A stretch of DNA of 64,000 nt, taken from contig CM042042.1 of assembly GCA_023525975.1 (NCBI GenBank), positions 3,727,501-3,791,500 on the forward strand, in the 5' to 3' direction. This DNA comes from Smallanthus sonchifolius (taxonomy: Eukaryota; Streptophyta; Magnoliopsida; Asterales; Asteraceae). The position numbers and the translations under genes are program-made. A model generated the notes under the pieces. It saw nothing but the letters and a program-made list of their open reading frames with translations, was not told the origin of the DNA and searched no databases. Shown here in pieces: positions 11,674 to 23,314 of the stretch. Position 1 is the first letter of the stretch; the number at the start of each line of letters is the position of its first letter.

Positions 11674-12218
11674 AAATAACCGGTGGTCCAGCTTGTGTTA
11701 TGATTTCACTTGTAAATCGTTTATTGGTTTAACACAACCTTCTCATCTTCATATCATTTGAAGGGAGTTAGGATTATCATCCATTTTTATTTTTCTTAAA
11801 GGTATCATTGGCAATATATAAAGAGAGATTCTAACAAGACACGGAATTTTGATATTTGCACACGTCGAAACCCTATACGCATGCGTATATGTCAATACAC
11901 AGCGTATGTCTCTGACAAAAGAATGCCACGTGTCATTGCCTGCCTGGCCTTGGGAAATTGTGAAGGGCAATACGCATCGTATTGACCTATACGATGCGTA
12001 TAGACCCGGTCTTGTTAGTAATTCATGTGTCTTGTTAGTAGTCACCTGTATAAATCAATTTTAATTTATTAACAATCCAATTCATTATGCAAATTAACTT
12101 CAAATACACACACGAGAGAAAAATTAAGGATATATAATACGCCTAAAAACATTAACCTTAAACAACCAAATGATATTATACTAATTAAACGGTACCATTT
12201 AAATACATCCCTTCAATA
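11674..12218. other. Intergenic stretch with a 13-bp perfect hairpin
   Basis: No supported gene lies between the CACTA right end and the SRC2-like stop codon. A perfect 13-bp inverted repeat, ATACGCATCGTAT (11970-11982), with 6-nt loop TGACCT and arm ATACGATGCGTAT (11989-12001), is the main structure. Related GCATGCGTAT sequence occurs at 11879-11888. The last ~150 bp may hold the 3'UTR of the minus-strand gene. Confidence 0.5.
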
Positions 12219-12986
12219 TTATTCCTCTTCATATCCACCATCATCATCTTCATCATCATCATCATCCTCATCAACTTGATCTTCATTTGGGTCTTCGGCC
12301 TCATCAACTTGATCTTCATTTGGGTCTTTGGCCTCATCAACTTGATCTTGATTTGGGTCTTCGGCTTCTTTTCCATCGCCACTACCATCAAGGGCATACA
12401 ACAGCGCAGCTCCTCCAGCTAACAAAACAACTTTACTAGCCACTTGCGTTCCCACATTTTTTGCAACCCTTTTCATCATCCCATCTTTCTTCTTTCCCTG
12501 GACCTTCTTTATTGGTTTATTCTTTTTATTGTTATCTTTGCAATTCTTGGTTCCGGATGTGCTTGAAACTTTGCTTGAAGTAACCACCGGTTCCGAGAAT
12601 TTATGTGAAAGGACGATTAACCCCATTACCTCCCCGGAATGAATCTTCACAGGGTAACTAACATTTTCTCTTGAACCATCTTGGGCCAGGAGGTCTTTGA
12701 AAGGCACCTTGACTACTCCTATTTTCCGGTTGAAAAATGTCCCATCGTGTTGGATCTCGCAGAAGAGGACGTTGTCGGTTTTCATGGGAACCGAATCGTA
12801 TTCCATGGGAAACTCCCAGACAGGACAAGAACCACAGTTCTTTGCAACCGGTGTTGTATGTGTTTCCGACACCATGCCACCTCCAACGTACCAGACCTTG
12901 GCATAGAGGTCCATGATACCAAAGTGTTTGACGTTGCACAGATCCTTTGCGGAGTGTACAACCATCTCTAACCGCCGTGACTCCAT
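12219..12986 (-). CDS. SRC2: C2-domain protein, SRC2-like, with membrane segment and acidic repeat tail
   Basis: A single exon encodes 255 residues from the ATG at 12986. Residues ~1-130 form a plant C2 domain that starts LEMVVHSAKDLCNV and includes DLYAKVWYVGG; small C2 proteins of this type (SRC2, 'soybean regulated by cold 2') bind membranes in a calcium-dependent way and respond to cold or stress. A Lys-rich linker follows (150-175), then a hydrophobic segment (~183-199, VASKVVLLAGGAALLYA) that could anchor the protein. The tail (206-255) has three copies of an 11-residue unit, EDPNEDQVDEA, then runs of Asp/Glu. The tail repeats are encoded by three 33-bp tandem units, a likely length-variable region. 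Family assignment is firm; the SRC2 name is by overall layout. A GCCGGC-rich mobile-element fragment lies ~170 bp upstream of the start. Confidence 0.8.
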   Translation of the reverse strand: MESRRLEMVVHSAKDLCNVKHFGIMDLYAKVWYVGGGMVSETHTTPVAKNCGSCPVWEFPMEYDSVPMKTDNVLFCEIQHDGTFFNRKIGVVKVPFKDLLAQDGSRENVSYPVKIHSGEVMGLIVLSHKFSEPVVTSSKVSSTSGTKNCKDNNKKNKPIKKVQGKKKDGMMKRVAKNVGTQVASKVVLLAGGAALLYALDGSGDGKEAEDPNQDQVDEAKDPNEDQVDEAEDPNEDQVDEDDDDDEDDDGGYEEE

Positions 12987-13149
12987 TCACAACTATTGTA
13001 AGAAGAGATAGTCGATGGTGGCTCAACAGTCGAGGGCGGCTCAACGTATTTGATATTTTATGAGAAACGGTAAGTGTTTTATACGTACAAGGGAAAATTA
13101 CCAATATATATAGGCATTTCACCAAAAGGATACAATCCCTTTGACCTTT

Positions 13150-13400
13150 TATTTTAGAAAAATATTGGAAAAATTACCAAAATTAACATTTGACCAAGTA
13201 ATTTTCTCAAAATAAATTTTGACTTTTAGCTTACGAATTCATAGACATTCTCTTTGAACAGACGGCTAAAGCCGGCCTAAATTTCAGTACACAACAGAGT
13301 TCTGGTCCAATGAAATTGTGACACGTGGCTTAGCCGCCGGCTAAGGGTCTTATAACGGCCGGCAAAACCTTATAACGACGGCTAAACCGGTGCCCATGCT
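13150..13400. mobile_element. Partial foldback element with GCCGGCTAA motifs
   Basis: It carries ACGGCTAAAGCCGGCC, then GTGACACGTGGCTTAGCCG and repeated GCCGGC/ACGGCTAA motifs. The order (ATTCTCTT, GGCTAA, CAGTACAC, GACACGTG, GGCTAAG) matches the left arm of the foldback element at 54336-55243. Borders are approximate and no target duplication was found. It lies just upstream of the SRC2-like gene. Confidence 0.5.
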
Positions 13401-13429
13401 CTCCAGTGAGAAAACAATGTCTTGCGTGG

Positions 13430-15469
13430 TAGGGAATTTTAAGCCAAAAAATCAAAAGAAAAATAAAAATGTAAAAAGCCACTTGCATATAATACTCCAT
13501 AATAGTCGTCAAAGTCGATGGTCTATTTGGAAGCACGCAAGCTCCTTTGCTAGCCACTCTTACTTGCCCCACCTTTTGATAAGGTTTCGGATGACGTTTT
13601 GTTGTGGATGTCACAATGTTTGATCGGAATACTGTTTAGCAACTTATCAAATACAAAGTGATCCTTGGTAAGTTGCTTAGCAAAAAAAAAAAGTTTAATC
13701 TTTAAATTTGTATTGTTAAATTAGTTTTAAAATTATGCTTTCCTATATACAATGAAAATTGAATCATTGTATGCATGCGTAATTATGCTTATTTCTGTTT
13801 TAGTTTTAAATTACTTTTAAAATCAATGTTTGATGAATATTGATGTTGAAAAGTTGAGGAAAGCTCGAGGAAACCAATAAGCATATGTACTTATCAAGAT
13901 TCAACAAGGGTGTACGACTCTTCCATGGAATTCTCAACAAGTTGTTTATATATTAAAAATAAAATAGCTAGAGACTTTATTAGTTACATCATAAATATAA
14001 ACAGATGACTGCTAGAGGGATCGATTGACGTCCTAAGATTAATCTTCATGTCATTGAATACATAAACCTATAGACCAAAAAGAATGTGGAGAATGAATGG
14101 GCGTGTTACGGTGTTTTTAACTGTGCGTGTTTCAGATTCTCCAACACCGTCGTGGAATCGATATCTTTGATGTTCAGTTCTATGAACACAAGATTTGCAG
14201 GAGCTGGTACGCAGTATGGTGTTTTTGGACGCAATTATTATTATGGCCTTAGGTGCTGTCTTTATAGTGTCTTCCTTTATAGCGTTGTTGAACTGACTTT
14301 TTTATGATATTTTTAAAAGAGTTTGTTTCACCTGAAAAAAAACACTCAGTTTAAAAACACCAGAAAAGTTGTCCAGTTTAAAAACACCATAACACACTCA
14401 ATTCAAAAACACCATAAAGTTGCTTGGATCAAAAACACCAAAAAACGCCATAAAGTTTCCCATTTAAAAAACATCGATAAAACGCCCGATCCAAAAACAC
14501 CAAAAAAATGTATAGTTAAAAAACAATATAAAACGCCCTAGTTCAAAAACACCATAAAACGACAAATTATTTTTATCATTATTAAAACAATACTTGAGGA
14601 TAAGTTAAGTTAATTTTAATAACATGCTTCAATTAATTTGCTATATAAATAGTAAATATTGGCTACTGTACATCTTTGTTTTATTTTATTATTGCGGTTA
14701 TAATAATTCTTAGAGAGATAAAAATGATGGAGACTTTTATTTTATTTGACACCTTGCAACCAAAATGAAGAGTTACACCTTCCATTTCAAATGCAAATTG
14801 TCTAGGCTTGTGTACGAGATTAATATCCTTTTCTCAAGCCTTCAAATAATAAAATATATATAACTTGTTCCGGATTATAGGACACCAAAGTATAAATTTC
14901 TTAACCCAAATCCAAATTACGCATAAAAACACCATAACACGTCCGTTTCAAAAACACCATAAAGTTGTCCAGTTCAAAAACATAATAAAACACCGTAAAG
15001 TTGCCCAGTCAATAAGAAACTTCAAATAAGTTGTAGCAAGTTCAATTCTCACATGTTTCAATTATTGGTATCCTGATTTTTAAAAAGCACACAGAATCCA
15101 CCAGACTTCAAACACAAGTTTACATATCAGTCTATAAACAAGACAGGGATTCATTGCATATGTTTCTGAACACAGGTAATTAAATCCCCTCAATTTTCAC
15201 TTTTTTCTCCTACTATTACAAATATTCACATGACACATTTATCTGCTGAATCTGTTGACACAAACCCATATCCGAACCAGTTGTTAATTTTCTTGTGATC
15301 AAATCAAAATTCATCAATTATCTTCACTTTAGCAGAAGTGATCACTTAATTTTTGCAACAAATTCTGGTTGATATGGTACTATGAACAACCTTCTCATCT
15401 GTCTTTGGAATAAGCTGAAGAACTACATCACTATATATATGCAGTGCACTTGCATTTTCATTAATGAGA
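13430..15469. other. Intergenic stretch with degenerate AAAACACC repeats
   Basis: I see no supported gene. From about 14330 to 14560, and again at 14925-15010, the sequence is a degenerate array around TTCAAAAACACCATAAAGTTG. Open frames here are repeat-driven Lys/Asn-rich translations without family features. The end of the stretch would contain the 3'UTR of the minus-strand kinase gene. Confidence 0.5.
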
Positions 15470-18400
15470 TTAACTCATATTGGGAACAAAAGAATCTCTT
15501 CTTCTCTTTGGATTAACACTGTTTTGTTTGTTCCCTTTTCTCATCATTGCCACAAACTCATCGTAGTTGATCCGACCATCCTGCAAAATGAATAGTCATT
15601 CACTTGCCCAAAGATTTCATTTTAAGGAGTTCTTGAATCTTGTTTTTCATTTGAATACTTACATTATCGGTATCAATCTCTGATACTATCTCTTTTATAT
15701 CCCTTCCGTCATTCATACCATATTCGCGTATAGCTTGCTCCATTTCTTCTATACTTATGTATCTGTCATCATTGGAGACGATTACATTTTACAAACTATT
15801 CAGCCAAAATTTCCTTATTCATGGCTCTAAATTCAACTTTTTTTTGGTTATTTTCCATAGAAGTTTATTTAAACACATTGTTGTTTAGTAGTTAAATCAC
15901 CGAATCAACACTTTCTGAATTTACACTCCTTGTAATGTTTGAAATCACCTCTTGGTATATCAAAGTTTTCAGGGAAAATCACCAAAACTTTAATAATCAT
16001 TGACTTTTTTTTTAAAGTACAGCTTAACGTTTACAAATAACTACATTCAATCAAATAAGATTACAGCACGCAAATTGTGAAAAGTTTTGTAACAATTATG
16101 GTACTTGTCAATGTTTTATAATGTGTTATTGACGTAAAAATATGAGACTTTTGTGCCAATGTCTAATCGGAAAAAACTATTGGCTAGTTTTTACAAAAAT
16201 AGGTCTCGTTCGCTGATTTATGTTAGTGAACGTTTAGTAATGTATTCATTTATATTCGTTTGTGTGCGTTCGGTTTTTAAAAGTTTTTATATTTTATATC
16301 TTATCAGTTAAAAAGATTTGTTAATTATGTTTATGATAATTATTTCAAGTTTGTGGAGATAATTATGTCAAGGGTCAAGTACTTCATATTTATTTTTGAT
16401 AGATTTTATGTAATGATAATTAGACGAAAATGTTGATTTTATTATCAAACGAATTTGTGTTCATGAACGTTCGTTACATAGAATTATGGGACACACATAT
16501 ACGAACATGAACATGTTCATTTCTAACGAACACGAACAGGAAATCTCGTTCGATTAGTATTCGTGAACAAAAAATTTCCTTAATTAATGAACATTTTGTT
16601 TGTGTTCGTTCGCTTCGTTTGAAGCCCTAAATTTGGCTATTAAAGGGAATTTCCAAAAAAAAATATCTTTTCAAAGGTACTAGGCATTATTTTTGTATTT
16701 CAATATTTGGATAAAGGAAACTAACTGATATGGTTGACTTACCCACTGTTATCTTTATCAAAGTACTGGAATGCAGTATAGAGATGCTCTTCTCTATCCA
16801 TCCTATTCAAATGCATTGTTGCTGTTATGAACTCGTCGTAGTCTATGGTTCCATTCCCATCTGCATCCGCCTGTTTTATTTCAGTTTAAATTTCCAAATG
16901 ATCAAATGATGTTAGTTTTATATGACTGTTTTCAAATGTTCCCATAAATAAGAACTCAGATAATCAATTGAATCTGCTTGCAAGGTATTGATCGATCTTA
17001 CAGCTTCCAATAGTTGTTTAACTTCATTTTCGGTTAGTTTTGGCCCTTGTTTTGAAAGCCCTTGCTTTAGCTCCTCAAGCGTTATCGTTCCACTATTATC
17101 GGTGTCCATCCCTTTGAACATTTGCTTTAAGCCCATGATTTCTTCCTCCGATAGGCATCCTGCAATAACCTACTCATCGGAAAAGATTGCAAATTCATAA
17201 ATATGAAATTTCTTTTCAGTTTATGTTAAAATACAAAAATAATGATTTAATTGTGTCACGCTTATAAGTAATGTAAAAGTTCGTTTAACCTTAAAAGTTT
17301 GTGAAAATAACTATAAAAAAACTCCACATTAGTAAATATATAAGAATGATTTAAGTTAATTCCCATATATATTTTTGTACAAATTTGGTTAAATCAAAAG
17401 GTGTGAAGATTTAGTTATTTTCTCCTGTTTTTAAACTAACACAAGAGTTTTGAACAATTTCCATTTTTAAATATATACAAATTTGGTTAAATTTGAAAGT
17501 GTGGAGATTTTGTTAATTTGTCCTTCTTTAAATTAACATAGAGTTTGCCAAAGGCATAATAGCCCAACGCAATGGTGGTGGGATAGGCTCAGTGACCATA
17601 AGGTCCTGAGTTCGAATCTCACAAAGGGATTTTTTCAGAAAAAATTGGGTTTCCTCCTAAATTAGTGACTTGGTGGTGGAATATGATCGGGTGGTACCAT
17701 TGGTGGCACGATGATACTCCAATGGTCCGTCAGTGATCCAAATTAGTCGTTCAAAAAAATTAACATAGAGTTTTGAACAATTTCCACCACATTTTCGGTT
17801 TGAACCGCTATTTGCATGCTCAAAACCACCGCAAATGACCATTGTAATGATCAAAACCGGCAAAAGAAATTGGCGTAGATAGATTTGCATTTGATGAAAT
17901 ATGATGTAAATGTTGGACTAATTTGGATTAGAACAAAGGAGGGAATAAAAATTAAAGAATTTGGTTGTTTAAAGATATATTAATGTTTGTTTAGTTTTGA
18001 GTTATATATAGTTGGATTAGAATTTATTTATTTAATAGGTTTATTAGTTCTCGTATTAGATTAGGTTTGGTCTAATGTTTAGTATAAATAGACAATGTAA
18101 TTCAATTCAAATTATTGTGTCCCGGCTAATATATAGAATAGATTCAATCTCAGGTTAAGATCCAAAACCCGCCTGTTATCGTGTGCTTATCGATCTTGGG
18201 CTATCAGTAAACATATTAACTTGAATTAGATGTAGTAATTACCCGGAGAGCAACTTTCTTGAACTTGTTCATGGCTCTAAATTGTTTTAGCCTACCCATA
18301 ACAGCATTATCAAGTGGTGTATCAGGCGCTTCACCGTCTACTTTAATCCATGGATGGGCTAGACAGAAAAAAACAACATTTCATCGTTCATATTGCATTA

Positions 18401-20179
18401 TGTCGTAATCCTTAATTTATATCATGAAATATTGATAGATTCTTGTTTATCGTTAATAAGTGATAAGAGTTGTAGATTGATTAGGTTTCCTCTTGTGTGT
18501 TTATAATTCATTGTATAGACACGCACAAATATGAAATCGTGTACTTACAAAGCACTTCTTGTGCGGTCATCCGTTGCTTGGGATCTGAATTCAACATCTT
18601 TCTGACTAGATCTTTAGCCTGAGGAGATATGGTAGGCCAAGGGTCACTTGTAAAATCGACATGCCCACGAAGGATTGCATTAAATATCCCATGCTCCGAT
18701 TCTGTAATAACACAAAATTTTATTGCTTCAATTTGTTTAGTTGTTATAATTAGTTTTATTTCTTCTCAACTAAAGATAGTTATTTAAGTTTTTTACCAAT
18801 AACGTTAACCCCTTGACAAGATGTAGTTTTATGCGGAATTTTATTGGCCATGTGAGTTTTCTAGTTACGGATTTTGTAACAGTTTTAAAAAAAATAACTT
18901 TTGAAGGTTTTTTTTTAGACAAATTGGTATTACTCATGGGCTAAAAATAACTCAAAATCGAGTAGGAATCGAGTGTAAATCAAATGTTAATATATGATGA
19001 TTATGCTACCGGGACGGCCAATTGGCAACAAAAGTGAAAATTGATATTATCACCAACCAAATTGTTAGTTTAATTATTATATATCAATCAATGAATAATA
19101 ATTTGGATTATTAAAACCAATTTACCTTCTTTTTAATTGTTTTCGACATGATTAACGAATCTATACCTTACCTGCCCAAAAAGGAGGAACCCCGGAAAGA
19201 AGAATATATAATATGACACCAATGCTCCAAATATCAATTTCTGGCCCATATTTTCTTTTCAACACTTCAGGTGCGATATAATATGCACTTCCAACTATAT
19301 CTCCAAATATCTCACCTGCATCAAAGCATGAAAGCTACTAGAAATTAAACAGTTTTCTCAAAAAGCTTTTAATTTCTAGAAAAGTCGTCAGAAAACGGCG
19401 TTTCCCACAAACTTCCGAGAAAAAACCTTTTATCGTGCATATGAATCCAATTCATGAACTGAAAACTGAAAACACTTAGAATATAATCGAGCTATATGTA
19501 TAATTTATTAACCTTGCTTGTAGAACACTGACAGACCGAAATCTGTAGCCTTTAGTGGAGCGTTTTCACCCCTATCTAAAAGAAGAAAGTTTTCAGGCTT
19601 TAGATCTCGATGAATAACTCCCATTGAATGGCAAGTATGAACGATTTGAACGATTGTTCTAAGCAACGATGCAGCACCCCTTTCGGTATAATAACCTTTC
19701 TCGATAATCCGATCAAACAATTCTCCACCAGCGCACAACTCCATTACCAAATGCACCGAATGTTTGTCTTCAAATGCACCTTTAAGGTCGACAATGTTCT
19801 GTTGTCCGCTTAAATGATGCATGATCTGTACTTCTCTACGTACATCATCCATGTCTTCCTTATTTGCAAGCTTTCGTTTAGCAATTGTTTTGCATGCAAA
19901 GTTTTCGCCCGTTTGAATGCTCGTACACAAATATGTGACACCAAACTGGCCCCGGCCAAGCTCTTTGCCGATTGTGTAAACCGTGCGGACGTCCTCCATT
20001 GGGCGTCCTAAAACGGGGCCGATAGGAGACGGCTTGCCCGCGCTTGCTGTGGGAGATGGGGATGCGGTTTGAGGGGTTGCTCTCGAAGGGTCGTTTTCGG
20101 GTCTTTCTGCATTGTTGTCACCGGGAATCGCGGGACCGTCTTCGGTTGGTGGTTCTTTTCGGGAACAGCAGTTCCCCAT
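15470..20179 (-). CDS. CPK17/34: Calcium-dependent protein kinase, CPK17/CPK34 type
   Basis: Eight exons on the minus strand: 19513-20179, 19172-19315, 18549-18701, 18243-18358, 17002-17169, 16743-16870, 15663-15762, 15470-15580, all with GT-AG borders. They total 1587 nt (528 residues). I start at MGNCC (20179), because Gly2 with Cys4/Cys5 gives the myristoylation/palmitoylation signal of CDPKs; an in-frame ATG nine codons upstream would destroy it. A variable Pro/Ser-rich N-terminus is followed by a kinase domain (~68-326) with GRGQFG at 75-80, Lys97, HRDLKPEN from 190 and DFG at 213. Then come the autoinhibitory junction (AMNKFKKVALR) and four intact EF-hands (DTDNSGTITLEE, DADGNGTIDYDE, DKDNSGYISIEE, DTDNDGRINYDE). 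It couples calcium signals to Ser/Thr phosphorylation at membranes. The sequence resembles the pollen-expressed CPK17/CPK34 clade; the expression site is inference. Introns hold a SINE, a solo LTR and a MITE. Confidence 0.93.
16195..16635. mobile_element. Degenerate MITE-like element with GTTCGTTCG ends in a kinase intron
   Basis: The left part has GGTCTCGTTCGCTG and the right part has TGTGTTCGTTCGCTTCGTTTG ending GAAGCCCTA, with GAACGTTCG/CGAACGAAC motifs inverted between halves. It sits in the intron between the first and second EF-hand exons. No clean target duplication was seen, so borders and superfamily are uncertain. Confidence 0.4.
17379..17790. repeat. 98-bp tandem repeat, second copy split by a SINE
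   Basis: Unit one (17379-17476) starts ACAAATTTGGTTAAAT and ends TTTTGAACAATTTCC plus an AT-rich tail. Unit two starts at 17477 and is interrupted at 17545 by the SINE, resuming at 17773. Unit one shows what the insertion site looked like before the SINE. Confidence 0.75.
17546..17756 (+). mobile_element. tRNA-derived SINE, 211 bp
   Basis: It starts TGCCAAAGGCATAATAGCCC, has a B-box-like GAGTTCGAATCTC (17608-17620) and ends in a short A-run after TCGTTC. It is flanked by a 16-bp perfect target duplication, AAATTAACATAGAGTT (17530-17545 and 17757-17772). A second copy, split by two insertions, is at 29030-30378. It sits in the intron between the junction exon and the first EF-hand exon of the kinase gene. 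Confidence 0.85.
17911..18206 (+). mobile_element. Small solo LTR, 296 bp
   Basis: It starts TGTTGGACTAATTTGG and ends GGGCTATCA, and is flanked by the 5-bp duplication GTAAA (17906-17910 and 18207-18211). An internal TATA-like TATAAATAG near 18083 fits an LTR promoter. It lies in the same kinase intron as the SINE. Size and ends fit a copia-type or TRIM LTR. Confidence 0.7.
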
Positions 20180-21767
20180 TGATTGATCTGTGGTAAGAAC
20201 ATGCAAGAGAGAAAATAGGGTTTTTGGATAACGAGTGAGAGAAAGAAAGGGGGGAAGAAAGAGAGTGAGAGAAAAGTGAAGAATATTGAAAAATGTGGGT
20301 GGAAATTGACGAGTTTAGGTGGAACGATGGGGAGTGATTATAGGGTTGGAAATGGTCTACGAGTTTTCGTATATTGACAAGTTGAACGATGTCTTATTGA
20401 CAAATATGTTGGTATCAGTTTGGGAATGAAGGGATAGGAAGAAACACTAGAGGTTTCCTAAAGAGTCATGAGATTGATTTGAGTTAATTCATTTTCATTA
20501 TTCATAATAAAGTAAGATGTCATTTTCTGTATGTGGTTTTGTTTTCATACAAAATCTTTTTTTAGCTTTTTTTCACCATGACTTTTTAAAATATGGTCAT
20601 TATCCAGCAGACTAACTTCTTCTACATTTTAACGTTAAATCATGGATAATTTGGTATAGGTTTATTTGGTGTTTTATGTGATTGATTCGTTGTTCACATT
20701 TAAAATTGGTATCAGAACCTATTATACAGCTCAATTCATAGAGAGGCGAACGTCGATTCAATCGGAAGTGAAGAATGATGTCAACCAAGTTTGAATTGGA
20801 GAAATTCATTTGGCATTGTAAGTGTGTGACAACCGATAATTTCAAGTTATTATCCATACAACTCAGTAAACTAGAACTTATTGGACTCATCGCATTAGAC
20901 TAAATTTTTAATTAATTAGGTCACTTCATGTATAGCAAAGTCCACTCATTTCATCACATTCATTGGTAATCTTAGGAATTACCAGGTCACACACCAGTCA
21001 ATCCGCGTGTACGTTGATGATAAATGTCAAATGCTAGGAAAAAACATTATATTTATTATTGTATGTGTAATACTACAAAAATATATAAAATATATATTTG
21101 ATTTCTTATTTGATTCGTTAACTCATATTAATACCCAATTGAGAAAAAAAAATGTTTTAAAAATTAACTTAACAGAATATATAACTTTCACATAAAAGTA
21201 CATTTTTTAAAACATATTTTGACGAGTGTATGTGCTAACATATTACATTATATTCTATTCAACTCGTGTAATACATGAATTTTAAAAAAAATATAACTTT
21301 TTTATTAATAAATATATAACATTACATTTATTCAACACGTGTAATACACGTAATTCTAATATACTATATTAATATGTTACAAATTAAAAAAATAGATATA
21401 TTAAATTTTTGATATTAATTATTTTATCAGTTATTATTGGGGTTGGTGACTCAAACAAAATCCACGTAAATTAAAAATTTTGGCTTTACAAGAAATTATT
21501 TTATCCGTACAAGTATGGTAGGGAGGTTCTCATAGACAAATCAAAATAGCTTATCCGCGTTTTGGGCATCGGGCCTACTGCAAAAATTGCGGGGCGTTTG
21601 CATAAATCATGCACACCGGAAACCCGGATATTGTCGGAAGCAGTTTGATTGGACAATAATATCAGTTAAACAGTACAAAGTGATCGAAGCCATTTCAAAA
21701 TAGATTCCATCATATTTTAGGCAAAAATAGAAACAAATAGTACAGATATTTGAAGTTAATAATGGTG
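20180..21767. other. Intergenic stretch between the divergent ends of the kinase and LRP1 genes
   Basis: The first ~250 bp next to the kinase start is GA-rich on the plus strand and probably contains its 5'UTR and promoter. At 20700-20840 there is a copia-like remnant: TTGGTATCAGAACC resembles an initiator-tRNA primer site and is followed by an ATGATGTCAACCAAG start of a gag-like frame (KFELEKF). The remaining AT-rich sequence has no supported feature. Confidence 0.45.
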
Positions 21768-23314
21768 TCAACCAAGCAATTCGCCACCGGAGGAACCGTA
21801 AACTGCCGGTGGATCAGGCGGCTGTGAAGTTAAAGAACCACCCTCATTCGGCCCTCCGCCACCGCCCAGATGCAGTTCGGATAAATTTGGAATGTGGGTT
21901 TGGTGATCTCTTGGTTCTTCGACTCCTTGATCGTACAGAAAGCCTTTGAACACATGGCCACTAATTCTTACACACGCTTGGTAAGCGTACTCGTCGTCTC
22001 CGCCTTCCACCGTGGTTACCTTCACACACTTGAACACCGCCGGAGCATGCACTTGACCCGGCAACGATTTCATAAAACTTGCATCTATGAGCATTAAAAA
22101 CAATGTCATTGCACCATAAAATTGTCTCACTGAATTGATTTTGGTTTGTAGATGAAATTTGAAAGTAATTTGGTTACTAGGTAGTTCGCTATCCCAGGAC
22201 TCCGCTCACGTGATAAGCGGACTCTGCATGAAATATCTGGAAAAGAAAACCAAAACTTAATTTCTAGTGAAGCAAGGGCCTTGGTAGAGTTGCTAGCTCA
22301 ACAAGCCGAATCAAAGAGTCTGCTTGCCACTTTAACAGTCACCAAGTCAGCTTGTCACATGAGCGGAGTCTGCCAGCTTGGCTTGAGTGATCTGCTACCT
22401 CAGATAGCGAACTTTTTAAAACCAAATTGTTTTCAAATTTCATCTAGAAACTTATATAAATTATGTAAGTCCCTCTAAGTAAAATTCACCGTAAAATAGA
22501 GCGTTCCACCATTTTAAAACTGTTTAATTCACTAACAAATAATAATATAAGCATTTTGGATAACAATCATGATGATGGTTATGTTACCTTGGTGATGACT
22601 AGAACTAGTGTCAAAGCTTCTTGGAGGTGTGGTGTTTGAAGTTGAAGTGTGGGAGGGGGTGGTGGTGTGAGAATCGAGTCGTGGCTTCTTGGAGCCGGAG
22701 GTAGAGACCGACGACCCTGCTGCGGCAACGCCGGTGGATGTGATGAGCTGACGTTCACGACGGTTAGCTGCAGGGACCCACGTGCTTTTCACGTGGGTTG
22801 CACAATCTAAACCTCTACTTTTACAGCAAGTTCTGCATCGCCGATGGTTACAATCTTTCTTGGCATTGTTGCCGCAGTCTTGACAAGTCATAGTAGATCC
22901 TAACATTGACACTAACCTACCACTACCGCCTCCGCCGCAAAAACCATGATCGGAAATTATAGGTTTTCTTAAATAATTTTGTTGAGTTGGCCAGAATGGA
23001 GTGCTATTATCACTACTAGAAAACTGAACTATTTCTGATGACACTTTTGGTTGAAAAGTCGTAAAAAACGGCTGTTTTCGACCACTTTCTAAAAAGTTTC
23101 CAGTACCAACATTGTCAGGTCTCTCTCCATGGTTACCCACCACCCCCTCCTCCACTGTGAGACAGGGGGTGGCGGTTAAAAGAGGGATGACTCCAACGCC
23201 ATGAGTAGTCGTCGCATGGACGGCGGCTGCAGCGTTAGAACCTGTCGCGTTAAAAGAGTCATGAGTATGCGCGTGATGAGATAGATGATGATTCGGGGGA
23301 GCAATCACAAACAT
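21768..23314 (-). CDS. LRP1: LRP1 (LATERAL ROOT PRIMORDIUM 1), SHI/STY-family zinc-finger transcription factor
   Basis: Two exons: 22588-23314 and 21768-22084, GT-AG intron, joining in frame (347 residues from the ATG at 23314). The N-terminus MFVIAPP and the VGVIPLLTATPC block match LRP1 proteins. The family RING-like zinc finger follows (CQDCGNNAKKDCNHRRCRTCC, then CATHVKSTWVPAA), and then SHTSTSN.TPP.SF. Exon 2 encodes the IGGH-type LRP1 domain (FKCVKVTTVEGG, ISGHVFKGFLYDQG) and ends LHLGGGG...PPAVYG. SHI-family proteins are nuclear activators of auxin-biosynthesis genes and act in lateral root and gynoecium development. The same frame is open a further 69 codons upstream but lacks an ATG; it contains QDLSLGFNAG, so an upstream spliced coding exon is possible. 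The intron carries a ~300-bp MITE. Confidence 0.9.
22144..22451. mobile_element. MITE in the LRP1 intron, ~308 bp
   Basis: The left end GTTTGTAGATGAAATTTGAA (22144 on) and right end TTCAAATTTCATCTAGAAAC (to 22451) are inverted copies. Similarity continues inward for ~45 bp (AATTTGGTT, AGTTCGCTATC). No clear target duplication was seen. No coding capacity. Confidence 0.65.

Noticed and set aside
12185..12397. Met/Lys-rich repeat protein on the minus strand
   Set aside because: It is the wrong frame of the SRC2-like tail repeats.
14323..14541. Open frame rich in Lys, Asn and Thr
   Set aside because: It is a direct translation of the degenerate AAAACACC repeat array.
20180..20206. Upstream in-frame ATG of the kinase gene
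   Set aside because: Starting there would bury the MGNCC acylation signal that CDPKs need at the extreme N-terminus.
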